Below are positions 7,850-16,238 of a DNA stretch of 45,382 nucleotides, in pieces. The first letter of the stretch is position 1; every line of letters starts with the position of its first letter. Position numbers and translations under genes: made by a program. Source of the stretch: DASZYF01 sp035545535 (GTDB lineage: Bacteria; Actinomycetota; Actinomycetes; Mycobacteriales; CAJCIY01); assembly GCA_035545535.1 (NCBI GenBank), contig DASZYF010000012.1, forward strand, positions 1 to 45,382. Direction: 5' to 3'. The notes below the pieces were generated by a model. It saw only the letters and a program-made list of their open reading frames with translations. It searched no databases and was not told where the DNA came from.

Positions 7850-8518
7850 GTGAGCGCCCTTCGTGAGTACGCCCACATGGCCCGCGCGCTCGCCAAGGAG
7901 GACGAAGCCTCGCTGCGGGCGTTCGCCGGGGGTGTGCTGCGTCACCGCATCCTGGCGCGCCGGGACATCTGGATCGGCTCCCCCACAGTGCTCCAGGGGG
8001 CGGACCGGGTGCGGCTGGACGAGGGCGCCCACCTGCGGATCGGGCTCGGCCCCTTCGGCGCGTCGTCGCGCCACGACGTGTCCGTGGTGCGCGTCCGGGC
8101 GGGCGCGACGTTCGCCTGCCACGGGATGGTGTCCCTGCAGCGCGGGGTGCGGGTCGTGGTCGACGGCGGGACGCTCGCGATCGGCCACGCGACCAACGTC
8201 AACGGCTTCACCAAGATCTTCTGCCGCGAGGGCGTGACCATCGGCTCCGAGTGCACGCTGTCCTGGGACGTGCAGGTGATGGACACCGACTTCCACGCGA
8301 TGACGGTCGACGGCGAGCAGAGGCCCATGACCGCGCCGGTCACCATCGGCGACATGGTCTGGGTCGGGACCGGGGCGATGATCCTCAAGGGCGTCACCAT
8401 CGGTGACGGCGCGGTGGTCGCCGCCGGTGCGGTGGTCGCGAGCGACGTGCCACCGAACACCGTGGTCGGCGGCGTGCCGGCGAAGCCGCTCGGGTCCGTC
8501 GAGTCCTGGACCCCCTAG
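7850..8518 (+). CDS. Hexapeptide-repeat (LbH) acyltransferase
   Basis: 222 residues. Left-handed beta-helix acyltransferases move acetyl or similar groups from acyl-CoA to a sugar hydroxyl or amine. Seen: an alpha-helical N-terminus (about 1-35), repeated [IV]G-x4 turns through the middle, and the family's end DVPPNTVVGGVPAKPLG near the C-terminus; the DTDFHAM segment carries the His commonly used in catalysis. Start: GTG at 7850 after a TAGGTT box 8 nt upstream; the in-frame upstream extension is Arg-rich shadow sequence. Its TAG stop shares CTAG with the stop of the convergent GT-C gene. Context suggests O-acetylation of the surface glycan, which is inference. Confidence 0.85.
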   Translation: MSALREYAHMARALAKEDEASLRAFAGGVLRHRILARRDIWIGSPTVLQGADRVRLDEGAHLRIGLGPFGASSRHDVSVVRVRAGATFACHGMVSLQRGVRVVVDGGTLAIGHATNVNGFTKIFCREGVTIGSECTLSWDVQVMDTDFHAMTVDGEQRPMTAPVTIGDMVWVGTGAMILKGVTIGDGAVVAAGAVVASDVPPNTVVGGVPAKPLGSVESWTP

Positions 8519-10587
8519 CGATCCACCCGCCAGACCGTCGCCTGCATCGGCACCGTCACCGCGTGGGTGGGCCGGGGCTGGATCTGCGAGAGCCACAGCG
8601 ACGTGGTGGTGTCGATCCGGTCGACCTGCGTCAGCGTGATGCCGTCGGTGCCCTCCGGCACGTCGGGGCCGGGCGCGATGATGAACACCTTGCGCTGCGG
8701 GAACGCCTTCACGTAGTCCTCGATGAACTTGGCCCGGCCGTCGGGCGGGCCGAGCGCGACGGCCAGCTGGTCGCGCTCCAACCACAGCGACGTCGTCAGC
8801 ACCTTGTCGGCGTACTCGCAGCACGGGAAGCCGCCGACGAGGAACACCCCTCCGGTGGGGCCCGAACCGCCGGACAGCGCCGCGACCTGCTTGGAGATGG
8901 CGAAGCTGTTCTTCCACTCCTCATGCGCGCGGATCGGCAGCGACTGGGAGAGGTAGAAGGCGACGAGCGCGACGAGGCCCGCAGCGCCGAGCGCGCGCGC
9001 CCACACGGCCCGCGTGCGCCACGCGACCGCGAGCGTGATGCCGGCCGCGGCGCAGATGAAGGGCACGACGTTCGGCACGTAGCGACGGCCCCAGAACATC
9101 AGCTGCGGCGAGTTCTTGCTGATCGTCAGGTACAGGACGCTCAGCACGAACGACGGCAGCGTGAACACCCAGGCGGCCGCCCTCCAGCGGCGCAACGCGA
9201 GGATCGCGAGGCCGAGGCCCGCGAGCGCGAAGCCCGGGATCGTGAGGAACCAGCTGAGCCGGTGCAGGTTCGCCTCGTTGTACGTGCGACCGACGATGCC
9301 GAGGCTCGCCTTGCCGTAGTTCGCGCCGAACAGGCGCGAGCGGAAGAAGCCGACCACCAGCAGGAGCGCGGCGAGGGCGGACACGAACAGCCCCAGCCAC
9401 AGCTGCCAACGGTCGTCCTGCGCCCGCGCGGTGAACCAGCGCCCGACCCGCGGGGCGAACGCGCCCAGGACCGCACCGATCAGCAGCAGCACGACGAGCA
9501 GCGCCATGAGCTTGTTCCGCGGCGGCACGCCGTTCTGCTTCGTGTAGGTGATGGCGCCGTAGTAGGCCTGCCAGTACGCGAGCGGGAACACGATGCCGCA
9601 GCCGGCCAGCCCCCACCACGCGCGCCCGTCCCACCGCCGGACGGCGAGCAGCAGGGCAGCCAGCGCCACGATCATGCAGATCCCGATGACACCGTCCGCC
9701 CGGTCCAGCCAGAGGGCGGAGACGCAGAAGCCGCCGACGAACGCCGCCGGCCGCCAACGGGTCTGCAGCGCCACGACGACGCCGTAGAGCGCACCGAGCC
9801 ACATCGCCTGGGCGAGCATCTCGCTCGACGTGTCCCGCGCCTGCCAGACCTGCAGCATGTTCGTCGAGAGCAGAAGGCCTGCGGCGAGCGATGCCGTCCG
9901 ACCCGCGACGCGGCGCACCAACGCGACGAGGACGAGCACCGCGACCAGCGCTTCGGCCGGCGTGACGAGCCGCAGCCCGATCTCGTGCGCGGTCTCCCAC
10001 CCGACCGCCAGCAGCGACGAATGTGCGTGGTAGAACTGCGGCACGATCAGACCGCTGGCCTCGTTGCGCACCCAGATGCCGCCGAAGCGGGCGCCGGGGC
10101 CGACGAGGTGCGCGTTGACCAGTCCGTGCGCCTGCGCCACGAGCGCGGGGTCGGTGAACGACACGCTGCCGCTGTGCGCGATCTGCACGCCTTCGGCGAC
10201 GTAGACGCCCGGGTCGCTGTCGACACCGCCGTAGGGGAAGCCGGGGAACGTCAGCGCGGCCGCGACGGCACCGACGATCAGCAGCCACAGCAGCGACAAG
10301 CGGTCGGCCACCCAGCCGGGGAAGCCACCCGCGAGCGGTGAGCGGCTCACGACGGCGAGCACGACGAAGCCGCCGATCGAGAGGCCCAGCGAGCCGGCGA
10401 GCGACTGGTGGTGGACGTCGGCGAGCAGCAGCGAGGCGGCGGCGAGCATCGCGAGCAGCGTCACCGCGATGCCGGCGACGGCATCGACGGCCGACAGGCG
10501 GCTCGTGTCGACGTCGGGCTCGGCCGCAGCCCGGATGCGGGCCAGGAGGCTTCCGACCGCGGGGTCGCCGGTCGCGGCGGAGGTCAC
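8515..10587 (-). CDS. Multi-spanning GT-C-like membrane glycosyltransferase, paralogue B
   Basis: 690 residues, roughly 12 hydrophobic segments followed by a soluble C-terminus of about 120 residues. GT-C enzymes use polyprenyl-phosphate sugars on the outer face of the membrane. Seen: the acidic DSDPG motif near 123-127 in the first external loop, a family-like position for the catalytic Asp, and SQLMFWGRRY-type (here PQLMFWGRRYVPN) before the last helices. The C-terminal domain carries a CC pair (FPCCEY). It is clearly paralogous to the next gene upstream: the motif order and the end (QPRPTHAV..VWRV against RPRPSAAV..VWRV) match. Start GTG 10587 overlaps the upstream stop as GTGA; the longer reading would overlap by 52 nt. 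Its stop shares CTAG with the acyltransferase. Confidence 0.8.
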   Translation of the reverse strand: MTSAATGDPAVGSLLARIRAAAEPDVDTSRLSAVDAVAGIAVTLLAMLAAASLLLADVHHQSLAGSLGLSIGGFVVLAVVSRSPLAGGFPGWVADRLSLLWLLIVGAVAAALTFPGFPYGGVDSDPGVYVAEGVQIAHSGSVSFTDPALVAQAHGLVNAHLVGPGARFGGIWVRNEASGLIVPQFYHAHSSLLAVGWETAHEIGLRLVTPAEALVAVLVLVALVRRVAGRTASLAAGLLLSTNMLQVWQARDTSSEMLAQAMWLGALYGVVVALQTRWRPAAFVGGFCVSALWLDRADGVIGICMIVALAALLLAVRRWDGRAWWGLAGCGIVFPLAYWQAYYGAITYTKQNGVPPRNKLMALLVVLLLIGAVLGAFAPRVGRWFTARAQDDRWQLWLGLFVSALAALLLVVGFFRSRLFGANYGKASLGIVGRTYNEANLHRLSWFLTIPGFALAGLGLAILALRRWRAAAWVFTLPSFVLSVLYLTISKNSPQLMFWGRRYVPNVVPFICAAAGITLAVAWRTRAVWARALGAAGLVALVAFYLSQSLPIRAHEEWKNSFAISKQVAALSGGSGPTGGVFLVGGFPCCEYADKVLTTSLWLERDQLAVALGPPDGRAKFIEDYVKAFPQRKVFIIAPGPDVPEGTDGITLTQVDRIDTTTSLWLSQIQPRPTHAVTVPMQATVWRVDR

Positions 10588-12632
10588 GGCGCCGAGGATA
10601 TGGAAGACGCCCGTGAAGCCGCCTCGACGCGCCACACCGTCAGCTGCAGGGGCAGGACGACGGCCGCGCTCGGGCGCGGCCGGATGCGGCTCTCCCAGAC
10701 CCGGACCTGCGTGTCGATGGTCAGCGCGGCCGACAGCTGCACGCCCGCCAGCTCCTTCGGCTTGGTGAACCCCTGGTCGACGACGAACACCTTGCGCCCC
10801 GGGAAGTGCCGCAGGTACGCGTCCACGTACGAGGTGCGATCACCGTCGGCGGCGTGGGGCAGCGCGACCGAGAGCTGGCGCTGCTCCACCCACACCGGCC
10901 CGGCGAGCAGGCGCCACGGCTCGTCACAGCACCCGCCGACGAGGTCCCACAGGTAGATGCCTCCGGTGTCGTCCTCTCCACCGGAGAGGTGCGCGATCTC
11001 CGCGGCGACGTCCTGCGTGCCGCTCCACTCCTCGTGCGTGCGCAGCGTGAGCGACTGCGGCACCGCGTAGGTGACCGCCGCGGCCAACGCACCCGCGAGA
11101 CCCACGCGCAGGACCACCCGCAACCACCGCGGCGGCCTGGTCCACTGCCACACCGCCGCTCCTGCGAGGGCGGCCAGCAGCACGATGCCGGGCACGACGT
11201 TGGGCACGAACCGGCGGCCCCAGAACATCAGCTGCGCCGACACGTGCGCGTCGTTCAGGTACACGGCGCTGAGGAACAGCGTCGGCAGCGCGACGACCCA
11301 CGTCGCCAGCCGCCACGGTCGCAGGGCGACGAGGACGGCACCGAGCACGGCGACCGCGATGACCGGCCAAGACAGGTACCAGGACAGCCGCTGCAACGAG
11401 ATCTCGTCGTACGTGCGCGTCGGCACGCCGGCCTTGAGCCGGACCGTGTCGCCGAACAGGTGCCGACGCAGCACGGCGAGCACCGCGAGCGTGACGATGC
11501 CGGCCGAGATCGCGACGCCCGCGGTGATGCGCAGCCACGGGCGCTGCGGCAGCGCCGCGACCCAGGTCGCGACGCCGGGCGGCAGCCGGCGCAGCAGCGC
11601 ACCGAAGGCGACGAGCACGACGCCCGCGACGGCGACGGTCGCGCCGGCCGGGATCCCGTTGTCACGGGAGTAGCGGCCGGCGAGGTCGAACGCCTGCCAC
11701 GCGCCGAGCGGCACCAGCAGCACGGTCGCGCCCAGGGCCCACCACGCGCGCCCGTCCCACCGGCGCAGCGCGAGCGTCGCGCTGCCGAGCGTGACGAGCA
11801 TCGCCATCGCGATGAGCCCGTCGGCGCGGTCGAGCCAGCCCGCACACACGCACAGCGCGGCGAACCCGCCGGCGGGAGCCCACCGCTCCTGGATCGCGAC
11901 GACGAGCCACAGCACGCCACCGAGCCAGAACGCCTGGGCGAGCGCCTCGCTCGAGGGCTCGCGCGCCTGGAAGACCTGCAGCATGTCGACGGCGAGCAGC
12001 AGCCCCGCGGCGAACGCACCCGGCCAGCCGCCCAGGCGCCGTCCGATCGCGACGAGCAGCAGCACGCCGACCAGCGCTTCCAGCGGCGTGACCAGCCGAA
12101 GCCCGGCCCAGCCGTGCGCGGTGTACCCGACGGCCAGCGCGACGGACTGGCCCCAGTAGAACTGCGGCACGATCCGCGTCCCGCCGTCGGACAGGAGGCT
12201 GCCGAACCGCACGCCGAGCCCGGTGTCCTCCACCGGGACGCCGGGCCGTCGGGCCGGGTCCGTGAACGTCGACGAGCCGTGCTGCGCGATCTGCAGCGCG
12301 TGCATGACGTAGCCGCCGGGGTCCTTGTCGGCGGCGACGTAGGCCCAGCCCGGGAACGTCAACGCCCCCGCGACCCCTCCCACCACCAGCAGCACCACGA
12401 GCGAGCGGACGTCCCACCGCGCCCGCGGCCAGGGACCGCCGAGGACGGCGGCGAGGAGGGCGAGGGCCACGAGGCCGAACAGCGACAGCCCGACCACCCG
12501 CACGCCGTCGTAGCGGTCGGTGTCCGCGAGCACGAGCGCGGACGCGACGACGACGGCGAGCACGACGACCGAACCGCCGGCGATGAGGTCGGTGGCCGCC
12601 AGGGACGGGCGCTCCCGCGCGTGGCGTGCCAC
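10584..12632 (-). CDS. Multi-spanning GT-C-like membrane glycosyltransferase, paralogue A
   Basis: 682 residues with the same architecture as its downstream paralogue: about 12 membrane segments, an external-loop DKDPG motif at 102-106, AQLMFWGRRFVPN before the last helices, and a soluble C-terminal domain with a CC pair in VGGCCDE. Likely transfers a sugar from a polyprenyl-phosphate donor to a glycan or protein outside the membrane; the exact family and substrate are not recognisable by eye. Start: GTG at 12632, with TAGCCT 6 nt upstream. Divergent from the ABC exporter operon. The two paralogues are translationally coupled (GTGA at 10584-10587) and probably arose by tandem duplication. Confidence 0.8.
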   Translation of the reverse strand: MARHARERPSLAATDLIAGGSVVVLAVVVASALVLADTDRYDGVRVVGLSLFGLVALALLAAVLGGPWPRARWDVRSLVVLLVVGGVAGALTFPGWAYVAADKDPGGYVMHALQIAQHGSSTFTDPARRPGVPVEDTGLGVRFGSLLSDGGTRIVPQFYWGQSVALAVGYTAHGWAGLRLVTPLEALVGVLLLVAIGRRLGGWPGAFAAGLLLAVDMLQVFQAREPSSEALAQAFWLGGVLWLVVAIQERWAPAGGFAALCVCAGWLDRADGLIAMAMLVTLGSATLALRRWDGRAWWALGATVLLVPLGAWQAFDLAGRYSRDNGIPAGATVAVAGVVLVAFGALLRRLPPGVATWVAALPQRPWLRITAGVAISAGIVTLAVLAVLRRHLFGDTVRLKAGVPTRTYDEISLQRLSWYLSWPVIAVAVLGAVLVALRPWRLATWVVALPTLFLSAVYLNDAHVSAQLMFWGRRFVPNVVPGIVLLAALAGAAVWQWTRPPRWLRVVLRVGLAGALAAAVTYAVPQSLTLRTHEEWSGTQDVAAEIAHLSGGEDDTGGIYLWDLVGGCCDEPWRLLAGPVWVEQRQLSVALPHAADGDRTSYVDAYLRHFPGRKVFVVDQGFTKPKELAGVQLSAALTIDTQVRVWESRIRPRPSAAVVLPLQLTVWRVEAASRASSISSAP

Positions 12633-12638
12633 GGCCGC

Positions 12639-12644
12639 AGGCTA
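12639..12644 (-). promoter_or_regulatory. Leaderless-type -10 (TAGCCT) of GT-C paralogue A
   Basis: TAGCCT, 6 nt before GTG 12632. Confidence 0.5.
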
Positions 12645-12687
12645 CGGAGGTCGCGTGGCCGGGCGCTCGGCGGCGGACCCGGAGCCG

Positions 12688-12693
12688 TAGGCT
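12688..12693 (+). promoter_or_regulatory. Candidate -10 (TAGGCT) of the wzm-wzt operon
   Basis: TAGGCT 52 nt before the chosen wzm start. The predicted transcript would begin near 12700, a few bases before a 10-codon GTG ORF (12705-12737) that stops just at the wzm ribosome binding site. Confidence 0.4.
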
Positions 12694-12745
12694 TCAACCC
12701 GACCGTGAGGCCCGCGAGAGGGCCCGCGGATGAGTGAGGAGGACC

Positions 12746-13666
12746 GTGGCGACCGCGACGACGCTCGTGGATGCCGCGCCGGCCGAGCGCCCCACAGCCG
12801 AGCTCGAACGCCGAGCCCGCGCGCAGACGCGCGTGCGCTGGGAGCTGCTCACGCAGCTCGTGCGCAAGGACCTCAAGGTCAAGTACCAGAACAGCACGCT
12901 CGGCTTCGCGTGGTCGCTGCTGAACCCGCTGTTCCTGCTCGCCGTCTACTCGGTGATCTTCGGCGTGATCCTCGGCTCCGGCGTGCCGAAGTTCCCCGTC
13001 TACCTGATGAGCGGCCTGCTCGCCTGGAACGTGTTCGGCGGGGCCGCGAGCCTCGGGGCGGTCAGCGTCACCGGCAACTCGGGCCTGGTGAAGAAGGTCC
13101 GCTTCCCGATGCTCGTCCTGCCGCTGTCGGCGGTCGGCTTCGCGCTGGTGCACTTCGTGCTGCAGCTGGGCGTCTTCATCGTCGTGCTGCTCGCGTTCCG
13201 CGTGCACTTCTGGGGCCTGCAGCTGCTGATGTTCCCGCTGGCGCTCGTGCTCATCACCGTCTGGTCGAGCGCGTTCGCCGTGCTCGTGGCGGCGCTGAAC
13301 GTGCGCTACCGCGACACCGAGCACCTCCTCGAGCTGCTGATGTTCGCGTGGTTCTGGGGCTCGGGCGCCATCTTCGCGTCCGGCCTCATCGCGACGAAGA
13401 CGCACTCGAGCACGTGGACCCGCGTGTTCTTCGCCGATCCCCCCGCCGCGGCGCTCGCGCTGATGCACCGCGCGTTCTACCCGTCCGCGACGGCGACCAC
13501 CGGTCCGGGCGGGCGCGGGCCCGGCGGCTCGACGGTGCTGCCCGACCCCGGCTACGCCTGGTACGTCGAGCAGTGGGGCGTCGCGCTCGTCGCGTCGCTC
13601 GTCCTGCTCTGGTTCGCCCGCCGGCTCTTCCAGCGCAGGCAGGCGCACTTCGCCGAGGAGCTCTGA
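12746..13666 (+). CDS. wzm: ABC polysaccharide exporter, permease subunit
   Basis: 306 residues. ABC-2 type permease of the Wzm/TagG/RfbA family, which with Wzt exports a lipid-linked polysaccharide. Seen: a cytoplasmic N-terminus with LVRKDLKVKYQNSTLGFAWS, the conserved entry of this family, then six hydrophobic segments, and NVRYRDTEH before the last helices. An extended Gly/Pro loop (about 245-270) precedes the last helix. GTG 12746 was chosen because GAGGAGG sits directly upstream; a GTG four codons earlier (12734) is in frame and possible. Followed after 4 nt by wzt. First gene of the plus-strand operon wzm-wzt-GT2-GT4-GT4. Confidence 0.92.
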   Translation: MATATTLVDAAPAERPTAELERRARAQTRVRWELLTQLVRKDLKVKYQNSTLGFAWSLLNPLFLLAVYSVIFGVILGSGVPKFPVYLMSGLLAWNVFGGAASLGAVSVTGNSGLVKKVRFPMLVLPLSAVGFALVHFVLQLGVFIVVLLAFRVHFWGLQLLMFPLALVLITVWSSAFAVLVAALNVRYRDTEHLLELLMFAWFWGSGAIFASGLIATKTHSSTWTRVFFADPPAAALALMHRAFYPSATATTGPGGRGPGGSTVLPDPGYAWYVEQWGVALVASLVLLWFARRLFQRRQAHFAEEL

Positions 13667-13670
13667 CGGG

Positions 13671-14897
13671 GTGACGGACGAAGCGCCGGTCATCTCGGCC
13701 TACGACGTCAGCAAGCGCTTCGTGACGAAGCGCCGCGAGACGTCACTGAAGGAGAGCGCCGTGCGGCGCGGCCTGCGCCGCGGACCCCGCATCGAGAAGG
13801 ACGACTTCTGGGCGCTGCGCGGCATCTCGCTGGAGATCGGCCGCGGCCAGACCGTCGGGCTCATCGGCCACAACGGCTCGGGCAAGTCGACGCTGCTCAA
13901 GACGCTCGCCGGCATCCTGCAGCCCGACTCCGGTTCGGCCCACATCATCGGCCGGGTCGCCTCGCTCCTCGAGCTCGGCGCCGGGTTCAACGCCGAGCTG
14001 TCCGGGCGCGACAACGTGTACTTGAACGCCGCACTGCTCGGGCTGTCCCGCCAGGAGACCGACGACCTGTTCGACTCGATCGTCGAGTTCAGCGAGCTCG
14101 GTGACCGCATCGACGACCCGGTGAAGGTCTACAGCTCGGGCATGTACGTGAAGCTGGGCTTCGCGGTCGCGGTGCACGTCGACCCGGACGTTCTGCTCAT
14201 CGACGAGGTGCTCGCCGTCGGCGACGAGGCGTTCCAGGAGAAGTGCCTCGCCCGCATCAAGGGCTTCCAGGAGGCCGGCAAGACGATCCTGTTCGTGTCG
14301 CACGCGCTCGACATCGTGCGGTCGCTGTGCGACCGGGCGATCGTGCTCGACCACGGCCGGATGGTGTACGACGGCGACTCCGACCACGCGGTCCGACTGC
14401 TGCGTGGCCTGCTCGGCGTCGCCGAGCTCCCCGAGACGATGGCGGAAGCCATCAAGGCCGAGGTCGTGCCGCTGGCGATCGAGGACATCGAGGTCGCGGC
14501 GACACCCGGCGGCGAGCGGCTCTACGCGTTCGGCCAGGGCGACCCGCTCGCCATCCGCGTGCACCTCGACGTGCAGATGGACGAGCAGGTGTGGGGCGGC
14601 GGCGACGTGACCGTCGTCGTCATGACCGGCGAGAGCACGCCGCTCTGGGTCATGAGCGGCGGCGGCGAGGCGCACGTGCGTCCCGAGGTCGGCCCGTGGA
14701 TCGTCGACTTCGTCGTGCCGGTGATGCCACCGGTGCGCGGGCCGTTCACCGTCGCGGTCTCGGTGCGCGACAGCGCGAGCGATCGCGTGCTGGTGGCCCG
14801 CCAGTTCGAGAACGCGCTCGCGGCGCCGGGCGACATCGCCGAGGGCTGGGTCTACGTGCCCTACGAGGCGTCGGTCGCGCAGGGCATCCGTACGTGA
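13671..14897 (+). CDS. wzt: ABC polysaccharide exporter, ATPase with C-terminal sugar-binding type domain
   Basis: 408 residues. Drives export of the lipid-linked glycan with Wzm. Seen: Walker A GHNGSGKST (66-74), ABC signature region YSSGMYVKLGFA (154-165), Walker B DVLLIDEV (173-180), switch His in FVSHA. Residues about 265-400 form a beta-rich domain in the position of the Wzt-C carbohydrate-binding domain, which in O9a-type systems recognises the terminal modification of the chain; this argues for export of a finished, capped chain. GTG at 13671, GAGGAG of the preceding ORF end serving as RBS. Its TGA overlaps the GTG of the next gene (GTGA at 14894-14897). Confidence 0.93.
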   Translation: MTDEAPVISAYDVSKRFVTKRRETSLKESAVRRGLRRGPRIEKDDFWALRGISLEIGRGQTVGLIGHNGSGKSTLLKTLAGILQPDSGSAHIIGRVASLLELGAGFNAELSGRDNVYLNAALLGLSRQETDDLFDSIVEFSELGDRIDDPVKVYSSGMYVKLGFAVAVHVDPDVLLIDEVLAVGDEAFQEKCLARIKGFQEAGKTILFVSHALDIVRSLCDRAIVLDHGRMVYDGDSDHAVRLLRGLLGVAELPETMAEAIKAEVVPLAIEDIEVAATPGGERLYAFGQGDPLAIRVHLDVQMDEQVWGGGDVTVVVMTGESTPLWVMSGGGEAHVRPEVGPWIVDFVVPVMPPVRGPFTVAVSVRDSASDRVLVARQFENALAAPGDIAEGWVYVPYEASVAQGIRT

Positions 14898-16225
14898 CGG
14901 TCACCGCCACCGTCGTGGTCGTCAGCTGGAACGGCGCCCACCTGCTGCGCCGCTGCCTGCCCGCGCTCGCCGCGCAGCGAACGCCGGACGGCTTCTTCGA
15001 GACCGTCGTCGTCGACAACGCGAGCACGGACGGCACCGTCGAGATGCTGCGGGCCGAGTTCCCGTGGGTCCGCGTGGTCGCCAACGCCGAGAACCTCGGG
15101 TTCGCCGGCGGCAACAACAGCGCGCTGCGCGACATCACGACGCCCTACGCGGTGCTGCTCAACAACGACGCCGTCCCCGAGCCCGACTGGCTCACGACGC
15201 TGCTCGCCCCGTTCGACGCACCCGGCGGCGAGTCGCTCGGCATCACCACCGGCAAGGTGCTGTTCCTGCCGCGGTTCCTGCGGCTGCAGCTGACGACCGA
15301 GGGCTTCACCCCCGGCGGCGCCGACCCCCGCGAGCTCGGCGTTCGGATCCACGCGATCGAGCGCGACGGCACCGATGTCACCGGCGAGCTGCTGTGGGAC
15401 GCGCTCACCTTCGGCCCCGAGGCCGGGTTCCGGTGGACCAGGACCGAGGGCGAGCTGCTGCTGCCGGTCGACGGTCCCGGTCCGTGGAAGGTGACCATCC
15501 GGGCGGCGGGCGAGCGGGCCAAGCCGCTGGCGGTGTCGTGGGCCGGCGGGCAGGCCGTGCTCGACGTGCCCGCGGACGAGCCGGGCGACCTCATCTTCAC
15601 CGTCGGCCCCGAGGCGCGGCTCGTCGACGTCATCAACAACGTCGGCGGCGTGATGCTCTCCACCGGCTACGGCGCCGACCGCGGCTACCAGCGCGTCGAC
15701 GAGGGCCAGTACGACCAGCCGAGCGAGGTGTTCGGCGGTTGCGGCAACGGCATGGCGATGCGCAGCGAACCGGGCCACGCGACCGGCTGGTTCGACGACG
15801 ACTTCTTCCTCTACTACGAGGACACCGACCTGTCGTGGCGCATCCGCGCGCTCGGGTACTCGGCGCAGTACGTCCCCGGCGCCGTGCTGCGGCACGAGCA
15901 CGCCGCGAGCAGCGGCGAGTGGTCGCCGCTGTTCGTCTTCCACGTCGACCGCAACCGGCTGCTCAACCTCATCAAGAACGCGACGCGCGGCCTCGCGCTC
16001 CGCGAGGTGGCGCGCTACCCGCTGACCACGCTGTCGCTGCTCCGCCAGCGGCGGCTCTCGAAGGCGCAGCTGCGGCTGCGCATCCGCGTGCTGCTCAGCC
16101 TGCTGCGGCTGCTGCCCGTGATGCTGGTGAAGCGCCGCCGCATCCGCCGCACCGCGAAGGTCGATCGGGTGGCCTTGCAGCAGCTGATGACGCCGTTCGA
16201 GGCGTGGCAGAGGGGCGCTGACTGA
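14894..16225 (+). CDS. GT2 glycosyltransferase with an inserted beta-type module
   Basis: 443 residues. Rhamnosyl/galactofuranosyl-like GT2 (GT-A fold), probably elongating the exported glycan in the cytoplasm. Seen: TATVVVVSWNGAH, VDNASTDGT, NLGFAGGNN, the LLNNDAVPE acidic motif (88-96), and the late FLYYEDTDLSWR catalytic-base segment (305-316). Between GKVLF (120-124) and INNVGG (247-252) about 120 residues are inserted that GT2 enzymes usually lack. The insert holds PGGADPRELGV (140-150) first and a RWTRTEGELLLPV strand (180-192) after it. The neighbouring GT4 carries the same blocks in the opposite order. Start GTG overlaps the wzt stop. Confidence 0.87.
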   Translation: MTVTATVVVVSWNGAHLLRRCLPALAAQRTPDGFFETVVVDNASTDGTVEMLRAEFPWVRVVANAENLGFAGGNNSALRDITTPYAVLLNNDAVPEPDWLTTLLAPFDAPGGESLGITTGKVLFLPRFLRLQLTTEGFTPGGADPRELGVRIHAIERDGTDVTGELLWDALTFGPEAGFRWTRTEGELLLPVDGPGPWKVTIRAAGERAKPLAVSWAGGQAVLDVPADEPGDLIFTVGPEARLVDVINNVGGVMLSTGYGADRGYQRVDEGQYDQPSEVFGGCGNGMAMRSEPGHATGWFDDDFFLYYEDTDLSWRIRALGYSAQYVPGAVLRHEHAASSGEWSPLFVFHVDRNRLLNLIKNATRGLALREVARYPLTTLSLLRQRRLSKAQLRLRIRVLLSLLRLLPVMLVKRRRIRRTAKVDRVALQQLMTPFEAWQRGAD

Positions 16226-16238
16226 TGGGCGCGACCAC

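Noticed and set aside
10588..10635. Longer start for GT-C paralogue B
   Set aside because: The GTG at 10587 makes a clean GTGA overlap with the upstream stop; the extension would overlap 52 nt of coding sequence.
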